NCBI GenBank assembly: GCA_002383425.1
Contig: DFYV01000136.1
Location: forward strand, 1 to 11,317
Origin: Bacteroidales bacterium UBA4073
Lineage (GTDB): Bacteria > Bacteroidota > Bacteroidia > Bacteroidales > Tenuifilaceae
Length of the DNA: 11,317 nt
Direction: 5' to 3'
The notes under the pieces are model-generated. The model was not told where the DNA came from and did no database searches. It was given only the letters and a program-made list of their open reading frames with translations. Shown here piece by piece: positions 6,867-11,317 of this stretch. Each line of letters begins with the position of its first letter. Position 1 is the first letter of the stretch. Both the position numbers and the translations under genes were made by a program.

Positions 6867-6899
6867 AAAAAAACGGGTTGAAAATCAACCCGTTTTTTT
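6867..6899. terminator. Bidirectional rho-independent terminator
   Basis: AAAAAAACGGGTTG (6867-6880), loop AAAAT, then CAACCCGTTTTTTT (6886-6899) form a perfect 14-bp stem with a 7-T tail. Because the left arm starts with seven A, the minus strand also gives a stem plus T run. It thus can stop both the tricorn gene, which ends 3 bases earlier, and the convergent winged-helix gene, whose stop codon (6898-6900) overlaps the tail. Confidence 0.92.
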
Positions 6900-7077
6900 A
6901 CTTTTTAATATCGTAGAAACACCGCTGAGGCGAGTGAAGTTTCCCTTCGGCCACCAATTTCTTGATTGCCTTTTCCACCTCTTTCTTTTCAACTCCGGCA
7001 GCTTCAGCTATCTCACCGGTTTTCATCGGCTTACCAGCCGATTTTAAGGTTTGAATTACTTTCTCATTTGCATCCAT
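6898..7077 (-). CDS. Small winged-helix (HTH) DNA-binding protein
   Basis: The minus strand encodes 59 residues, starting MDANEKVIQTLKSAGKP and ending RCFYDIKK. The order is helix 1 (about 3-13), a helix-turn-helix MKTGEIAEAAGVEKKEVEKAIKKL (18-41), and a short hairpin wing AEGKLHSPQRCFYDI. This is a minimal winged-helix fold, like the short MarR/ArsR-type or archaeal-style regulators that also occur in Bacteroidota. It is very rich in Lys/Glu. It lies downstream of xerD on the same strand with a 124-base gap, so it may be co-transcribed or have its own weak promoter. Its stop overlaps the shared terminator. Codon use and the protein-like reading make it convincing despite its length. DNA target and partner are unknown. 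Confidence 0.8.
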   Translation of the reverse strand: MDANEKVIQTLKSAGKPMKTGEIAEAAGVEKKEVEKAIKKLVAEGKLHSPQRCFYDIKK

Positions 7078-7165
7078 AGCTATACAGATTTAAGTTAAAC
7101 AATTATGAGTCCGGTATAAAAAGCATGTTTTATTTTAGCAAAACAAGTTATGTTATTAATTGTCA

Positions 7166-7192
7166 GAACTTTATGAACTTTATGAACTTTTT
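7166..7192. repeat. Three tandem 9-bp units GAACTTTAT
   Basis: GAACTTTAT (7166-7174) and GAACTTTAT (7175-7183) are followed by GAACTTTTT (7184-7192). They sit between the xerD stop and the winged-helix gene, in the upstream region of the latter on the minus strand. They could be operator repeats or simple slippage. Confidence 0.5.
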
Positions 7193-7201
7193 AGACTAAA
7201 C

Positions 7202-8098
7202 TCATTTATGTGGGTGAAACATCATAATGGTTTCTCTTAGGTACTGCTTATCGAGATGAGTATAAATCTCGGTGGTTTGAATCGATTCGTGGCCAAGCAT
7301 CTCCTGAACAGCCCGCAAATCGGCTCCACCCTCAACCAAATGGGTAGCAAATGAATGCCTCAGGGTATGGGGGCTGATATTCTTTTTAATTCCAGCTAAT
7401 TTGGCATATTTCTTAATAATAGTAAACACCATTTCGCGGGTAAGCTGTCGCCCCCAACGGTTCAGGAAAACTACATTGCGCGATTCGGGGTTGATGCGAG
7501 TACTTGGCTGGTTGCGTTGCAACAGGTAAATGCCAATGTCGTTGATGGCTTTGGTTCCAATTGGAACCAACCGTTCCTTATCGCCCTTTCCAATAACCCG
7601 AATAAACCCATCGTTAAAGAACAGATCGGTTAACCTGAGCGAAACCAGCTCGGAAACACGAAGCCCGCAGCTATATAGCGTTTCAATAATGGCTTTGTTT
7701 CGGTGACCATCGGGTTTACTGAGGTCGATGGCCAACTCCATGGCATCAATCTCGGCCACGCTTAATACCTCAGGAAGTTTTCGGCCAATCTTGGGCGAAT
7801 CAATAAGTTCGGTAGGGTCGTTATCAATAACCTCTTCCAGAAGTAAATACTTGAAAAATCCTCTTACGCCTGAAAGCACACGCGATTGCGAACGTTTGTT
7901 CAAGCCCATATCGTGAAGTTGAGCCAAAAACTCCTCCAAATCGGTACGCTGTAACGATTCTGGCTCCACCCCTTTGCTCTCAGCAAATTGTTGTAACTTA
8001 CGTAAATCGGTAAGGTATGCCGATACGCTGTTACCCGAAAGCGACTTCTCCAATACTAAAAAATTCCTGTAATCCTCAATTGCTTTAATCCAGCTCAT
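7202..8098 (-). CDS. xerD: Site-specific tyrosine recombinase XerD
   Basis: The product is 298 residues, the standard length for XerC/XerD, which resolve chromosome dimers at dif at the division site. Residues 1-85 form the SAM-like core-binding domain (SWIKAIEDYRNFLVLEKSLS). The catalytic domain follows from about 110. The six expected residues are present: Arg147 (SCGLRVSEL), Lys171 (GKGDKERLVP), His244 and Arg247 (SPHTLRHSF), His270 (LGHESIQTTEIYTHL) and Tyr279 as the nucleophile. THLVEGGADLRAVQEMLGHESI is typical for XerD rather than phage integrases. XerC versus XerD cannot be fully settled without comparing the genome's other recombinases. It diverges from pyk and lies upstream of the winged-helix gene. 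No dif-like site is seen nearby. It looks like core chromosome, not an element-borne integrase. Confidence 0.9.
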   Translation of the reverse strand: MSWIKAIEDYRNFLVLEKSLSGNSVSAYLTDLRKLQQFAESKGVEPESLQRTDLEEFLAQLHDMGLNKRSQSRVLSGVRGFFKYLLLEEVIDNDPTELIDSPKIGRKLPEVLSVAEIDAMELAIDLSKPDGHRNKAIIETLYSCGLRVSELVSLRLTDLFFNDGFIRVIGKGDKERLVPIGTKAINDIGIYLLQRNQPSTRINPESRNVVFLNRWGRQLTREMVFTIIKKYAKLAGIKKNISPHTLRHSFATHLVEGGADLRAVQEMLGHESIQTTEIYTHLDKQYLRETIMMFHPHK

Positions 8099-8136
8099 TG
8101 TACAAATAAATAATGGTGCAAATTACCATAGTCCGC

Positions 8137-8153
8137 AAACATTTGCAATGTTT
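8137..8153. promoter_or_regulatory. Palindrome AAACATT-TGC-AATGTTT between xerD and pyk
   Basis: Perfect 7-bp arms around 3 bases lie in the 117-base divergent region. A weaker ATGGT/ACCAT inverted repeat is at 8113-8129, nearer to the xerD start. Either could be an operator for one or both genes; no known regulator consensus is recognised. Confidence 0.35.
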
Positions 8154-8191
8154 TAAGGGATGATTTTTAACAAGTGGCTCGGAAAAATCAG

Positions 8192-8199
8192 TAATTTTG
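8192..8199 (+). promoter_or_regulatory. Putative -7 box for the pyk-TPR unit
   Basis: TAATTTTG matches the Bacteroidota -7 consensus TAnnTTTG exactly and lies 16 bases before the pyk ATG. The -33 region around 8165-8175 has no good TTTG, so the promoter is only moderately supported. Confidence 0.4.
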
Positions 8200-8215
8200 C
8201 AAAAATTTTCCTGCT

Positions 8216-9631
8216 ATGCTTAAGCGCACCAAAATTGTAGCTACCATATCCGATAAACGCTGCGATGTCGATTTTATTCGTTCTCTCTATCAGGCCGGCA
8301 TGAATGTAGCCCGCTTGAATACTGCCCACATGAACCCAGAATCAGCTAAAAAGCTGATTGATAACATCCGTAAGGTTTCAGATGACATAGCCATCCTTGT
8401 CGATACCAAAGGCCCTGAAATACGCACCTCATCAAATGGTTCTGAAATTAAGGTGGAAACTGGCAAGCAAATCAAAGTGATTGGCAACCCCGATGGCGCA
8501 TCGCAAGGCGATACCATTTATGTAAGCTATGTGAACATATCGTCAGAAGTGTCCATTGGTAATACCATCCTTATCGATGATGGCGAAATTGAGCTAAAAG
8601 TAATCGACAAGCATGACCAAACATTGATTTGCAAGGCTACCAACAGCGGTACCATAAAACTTCGCAAAAGCGTTAATATTCCAAATGTTCATATAAACCT
8701 TCCCTCGCTAACCGAAAAGGACAAAGCCTTTGTTCAATTTGCCATTGAAAACAACATCGATTTTATTGCCCATAGTTTTGTTCGTAACAAGCACGATATC
8801 CTTGAAATTAAGGAGATACTGAATGAGCATAACAGCCCTATTAAGATTATCGCCAAAATAGAAAACCAGCAAGGTGTTGATAACATTGATGAGATACTTG
8901 ACCACGCTTACGGCATAATGGTTGCGCGTGGCGATTTGGGCATTGAGATTCCTGCCGAAAAACTCCCCATCATCCAGCTCCATATTGTACGCAAGTGTAT
9001 CGAGAGCAAGAAACCTGTGATTATTGCCACGCAAATGCTGCATACCATGATTGAGCATCCGCGTCCCACCCGTGCCGAAATCAGCGATATTGCCAATGCC
9101 ATATACCAGCGCACCGACGCCATTATGCTTAGCGGCGAAACCGCTTACGGGCAGTATCCAATTGAGGCGGTTGAGGTGATGACCCGAGTGGCGCGGGAGG
9201 TGGAGGAAACGCAGGAATCAGACATGACGCTAAACCTGGTTAGAATTAAAAACGAAGTAACCGCCACACTTGCAAAAGCTGCCGTTAGGGCATGCTCATC
9301 GCTTCCCATTAAGGCAATCATTGTTGATACGCTAACCGGCCGAACAGGCCGATACCTTTCAGTTTTTCGGGGACGAATACCTGTGTACGCCATATGCTAC
9401 AAACAACACGTGATGCGGGAGTTGGCCCTTTCCTACGGGGTTGAGGCAATTTACATGGAACCCCGAACCTCACGCGACCACTTCCTTACCGATGCCATTA
9501 ACGCCATGCTCGAACGCCGCAAAATTGACTCGGAAGATATGGTACTAATCATTGGCGGCAGCTTTGGACCAAGCAATGGGGCATCGTTTATGGAGATAAG
9601 CAAGGTTAAAAATCTGATAGCCAAAAAGTAA
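8216..9631 (+). CDS. pyk: Pyruvate kinase
   Basis: The 471-residue enzyme makes pyruvate and ATP from phosphoenolpyruvate and ADP, the last step of glycolysis in the cytoplasm. All key segments are present: GMNVARLNTAH (28-38), DTKGPEIRT (63-71), a B domain (about 72-165, IDDGEIELKV), AKIENQQGV with catalytic Lys214 and metal ligand Glu216, ARGDLG with metal ligand Asp240, IATQMLHTMIEHPRPTRAE (phosphate/substrate loop) and SGETAYGQYP. The C-terminal allosteric domain spans about 340-471. Glu68 of KGPE is the K+-dependent type, but the serine that normally helps bind K+ (NFSHG) is Ala37 in NTAHM. As far as I recall, this form is common in Bacteroidota. The length is normal. Transcription appears to continue into the TPR gene after a single base. 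Confidence 0.96.
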   Translation: MLKRTKIVATISDKRCDVDFIRSLYQAGMNVARLNTAHMNPESAKKLIDNIRKVSDDIAILVDTKGPEIRTSSNGSEIKVETGKQIKVIGNPDGASQGDTIYVSYVNISSEVSIGNTILIDDGEIELKVIDKHDQTLICKATNSGTIKLRKSVNIPNVHINLPSLTEKDKAFVQFAIENNIDFIAHSFVRNKHDILEIKEILNEHNSPIKIIAKIENQQGVDNIDEILDHAYGIMVARGDLGIEIPAEKLPIIQLHIVRKCIESKKPVIIATQMLHTMIEHPRPTRAEISDIANAIYQRTDAIMLSGETAYGQYPIEAVEVMTRVAREVEETQESDMTLNLVRIKNEVTATLAKAAVRACSSLPIKAIIVDTLTGRTGRYLSVFRGRIPVYAICYKQHVMRELALSYGVEAIYMEPRTSRDHFLTDAINAMLERRKIDSEDMVLIIGGSFGPSNGASFMEISKVKNLIAKK

Positions 9632-9632
9632 G

Positions 9633-10862
9633 ATGGCGGGTACATTCAGCAAATCTACCTTTCTCTACCTGGCACTTCTTGCTTTGCAGCCATTCAACCT
9701 ATCGGGCTTCGCCCAAAAAATGCCCGAAGCCTATTACCGGGCACAAGCAGCTCTTGAACAAAACGATACGCAAAATGCCCTGCACTGGTCCGACTCATGC
9801 TTCAACACAAAGCCATACCGTTACCAGTACTATTTAGTTAAAGGACAAGCCCTTTTACAGGCCAACCGGCAGAATGAAGCTATTGACGCTTTTGTGCAAG
9901 CCGAAAAGTTACGCCCAGGTGTTGCCTCATTCCTGCTGGCAAAAACTTACTGTAAAATTGACGACACGCAAAGCTGCATTGAATGGACACGCAAAAACTT
10001 ACAATCGATTTTTCGAGAACCCGAAAGCATGTATCAACTCGATGGCGATTTTAAATCCGTACACAACCTTAAGGATTGGCAAAACATTTGGCTTACGGAA
10101 TGGTACACCCCCGTTGAAAAAGATATTTTTTACGCTAAATACCTCATCAATAACCAAAACTACGACGAAGCCATTGAACTCCTAAACAAAAGGATTAAGA
10201 GTAAAAAGTCGAAAGCTGAACTTCATGAACTCAGGGGTTTAGCACATTTGGGAGCTGAAAATTTCAACCTGGCTTTAAAAGATTTTGAGAATGCCTATCG
10301 CCGGAGTAAAAAAAACTACAGCTATTTGGCTCAACAGGCTAAGGCTTTATATAAGCTTAACCAGCACGATAAAGCGCTTAAAGCTGTTGACCTTGCAATT
10401 GAAAAATCAGGGGGAAAACCGGAGTACCTATTGCTGAAAGCACAAATACTCTCTAAGCAGTTACGGTGGAGCCAGGCTTATGAAATGCTAAAGATATACC
10501 TCGAATACTACCCCACCAACCTAAATGCAAATCTGCAGCTAACATACTGTGCCTACGAATCGGGTTACTACACCGATGCCCTTCTGGCAATAGCCAAAAT
10601 GCTAAAGTTTACACCAAATAATCTGGAACTACTACTTCTTAGGGGGAAAATCTACCTTAAAACCGACCAGCCCAGACAGGCCATAGCTGATTTCAATAGT
10701 ACAATAGCTCAAAATTACAGGGTATCTGAATCGTACCTGTTGAAAGGGCAAGCCCTTTTAAGAATTGGGGAGCTAAACGAAGCCTGTAGGTGCTTTTCCA
10801 TATCAGGCGGTTTAGGCAATACCGAAGCACAAGGTATGCACTACAACACCTGCAAACCGTAA
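9633..10862 (+). CDS. Exported TPR-repeat protein
   Basis: The ATG lies one base after the pyk stop, so the two are probably co-transcribed and translationally coupled. The 409-residue product begins with a signal peptide (hydrophobic FLYLALLALQPFNLSGF, cleavage near FAQ28), placing it in the periplasm or membrane-attached. The rest is about nine tetratricopeptide repeats: about 33-125 (three units), an unusual insert 129-160 (DGDFKSVHNLKDWQNIW, like the DxDFxxLRxxxxF end found in other TPR proteins), then units from 164 to 396. Typical reads are YDEAIELLNKRI, NLALKDFENAY and PRQAIADFNSTI. The C-terminus ELNEACRCFSISGGLGN with a late Cys matches the last repeat of many Bacteroidota TPR proteins. 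TPRs bind other proteins; no enzyme domain is present and the partner is unknown. No terminator is seen after it. Confidence 0.85.
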   Translation: MAGTFSKSTFLYLALLALQPFNLSGFAQKMPEAYYRAQAALEQNDTQNALHWSDSCFNTKPYRYQYYLVKGQALLQANRQNEAIDAFVQAEKLRPGVASFLLAKTYCKIDDTQSCIEWTRKNLQSIFREPESMYQLDGDFKSVHNLKDWQNIWLTEWYTPVEKDIFYAKYLINNQNYDEAIELLNKRIKSKKSKAELHELRGLAHLGAENFNLALKDFENAYRRSKKNYSYLAQQAKALYKLNQHDKALKAVDLAIEKSGGKPEYLLLKAQILSKQLRWSQAYEMLKIYLEYYPTNLNANLQLTYCAYESGYYTDALLAIAKMLKFTPNNLELLLLRGKIYLKTDQPRQAIADFNSTIAQNYRVSESYLLKGQALLRIGELNEACRCFSISGGLGNTEAQGMHYNTCKP

Positions 10863-10918
10863 ATAGTTAATGTTTCGCACGTATCAATATTATTTTATAA
10901 ATGAGTATGCTCCGAAAA

Positions 10919-11022
10919 CCACGAAAGCACGAAAGCACGAAAGCACGAAGGCACGATAGCACGAAGGCACGAAAGTACGAAGGCACGAAGGCACGATAGC
11001 GAGATGGCACTAAGGCATGAAT
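10919..11022. repeat. 8-bp tandem array, consensus GCACGAAR, 13 units
   Basis: Thirteen 8-bp units run without gaps. Units 2-3 are GCACGAAA; later ones are GCACGAAG, GCACGATA or GTACGAAG, and the last three decay (GCGAGATG, GCACTAAG, GCATGAAT). The CAC-GA core is stable while the last two bases vary. The array begins 57 bases after the TPR gene. Confidence 0.92.
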
Positions 11023-11107
11023 TATGAACAGAGATAAAACCCATATGTTACATAAATGCAAACACTATAAATTATTTTAATTAAATGATGAGATTATTAA
11101 CGAATTA

Positions 11108-11131
11108 GCACATCATCACATTAACACATCA
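11108..11131. repeat. Second 8-bp tandem array, NCACATYA, 3 units
   Basis: GCACATCA, TCACATTA and ACACATCA follow each other directly. Period and the CAC at unit positions 2-4 are the same as in the array at 10919-11022, though the rest differs. Confidence 0.6.
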
Positions 11132-11198
11132 GCGAAATTTGTACGTACCCTAACGGCATTATTTGAATTACGTAATGTTAATGTTTTAATAATAATAA

Positions 11199-11211
11199 GT
11201 CCCTATGGGAC
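11199..11211. repeat. Small hairpin GTCCC-TAT-GGGAC
   Basis: Perfect 5-bp G/C-rich arms around three bases stand out in A/T-rich DNA, just before the inverted array fragment. It could be a remnant of a REP-like element or an RNA hairpin; no T tract follows, so it is not a standard terminator. Confidence 0.45.
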
Positions 11212-11224
11212 ACGGCATTGTAAA

Positions 11225-11251
11225 CTCGTGCCATCGTGCTATCGTGCTATC
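11225..11251. repeat. Inverted fragment of the GCACGAAR array
   Basis: CTCGTGC, CATCGTGC, TATCGTGC and a partial TATC are reverse complements of GCACGAG, GCACGATG and GCACGATA. They lie about 200 bases after the direct array, in the opposite orientation, so the two could pair in DNA or RNA. Confidence 0.8.
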
Positions 11252-11317
11252 TCTCATTTGTTTGTATGCAATGAAAGAGACTTTTGGGAGGTGACTCATA
11301 AATCAAATATTTACAAA

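Larger units (their letters stand above)
10863..11317. other. Gene-free stretch with several short-repeat structures
   Basis: No convincing coding frame occurs on either strand in these 455 bases. The minus-strand frame at 10867-11061 is only the translation of an 8-bp repeat. The stretch contains the repeat arrays and hairpin listed separately, a 10-bp palindrome ATTACGTAAT (11167-11176), and A/T-rich filler. No tRNA or typical terminator was seen. Confidence 0.7.

Noticed and set aside
7202..8098. Phage or integron integrase.
   Set aside because: Length, motifs and setting fit housekeeping XerD; no attachment repeats, phage genes or integron sites are nearby.
10919..11022. CRISPR array.
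   Set aside because: Units are 8 bp, contiguous, without spacers, and there are no cas genes.
10867..11061. A 64-residue minus-strand frame with repeated RAFVLS-like segments.
   Set aside because: It is the translation of the 8-bp tandem array on the minus strand; no start signal or family supports it.

Overview
The window looks like chromosomal DNA of a Bacteroidota bacterium, probably Bacteroidales/Marinilabiliales-like. The evidence is protein style (secreted M14 and tricorn-type peptidases with signal peptides, and the RLNTAH form of pyruvate kinase that I associate with this phylum), the lack of clear Shine-Dalgarno sites, and TAnnTTTG-type -7 boxes ahead of several genes.

Left part (1-1820): two divergent genes for exported proteins share a short promoter region with a 17-bp palindrome. 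One is the signal-peptide end of a probable S9/DPP-IV-like peptidase that runs off the left edge. The other is a complete secreted M14 zinc carboxypeptidase.

Accessory islet (about 1900-3590): this stretch is visibly richer in A/T than its surroundings. It holds a possible two-state hairpin region, a PIN-domain (VapC-like) toxin gene overlapped by a small putative antitoxin gene too short for usual ORF cut-offs, and a broken small reading frame. It ends with a GxxExxY (PD-(D/E)XK-like) gene between two 138-bp direct repeats. Each repeat contains the same long-stem inverted repeat (TGATTCAGACAATT and its complement), and the gene's own stop codon lies inside the right repeat. This hairpin-gene-hairpin cassette is the most interesting structure in the window and could be an undescribed non-autonomous mobile or amplifiable unit.

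Core part (3592-10862): a 1090-residue secreted tricorn-type protease (two beta-propellers, PDZ, S41 core) ends at a perfect, probably bidirectional terminator. That terminator is shared with a convergent 59-residue winged-helix gene. Next come a XerD-type tyrosine recombinase on the minus strand and, diverging from it, pyruvate kinase followed one base later by an exported TPR protein. The exported peptidases on both sides of the islet suggest extracellular or periplasmic peptide use. The pyk-TPR pair and xerD-winged-helix pair look like ordinary housekeeping transcription units.

Right part (10863-11317): no gene is visible. It holds a 13-unit array of an 8-bp repeat (GCACGAAR type), a shorter 8-bp array (NCACATYA), a small hairpin, and an inverted fragment of the first array about 200 bp away.
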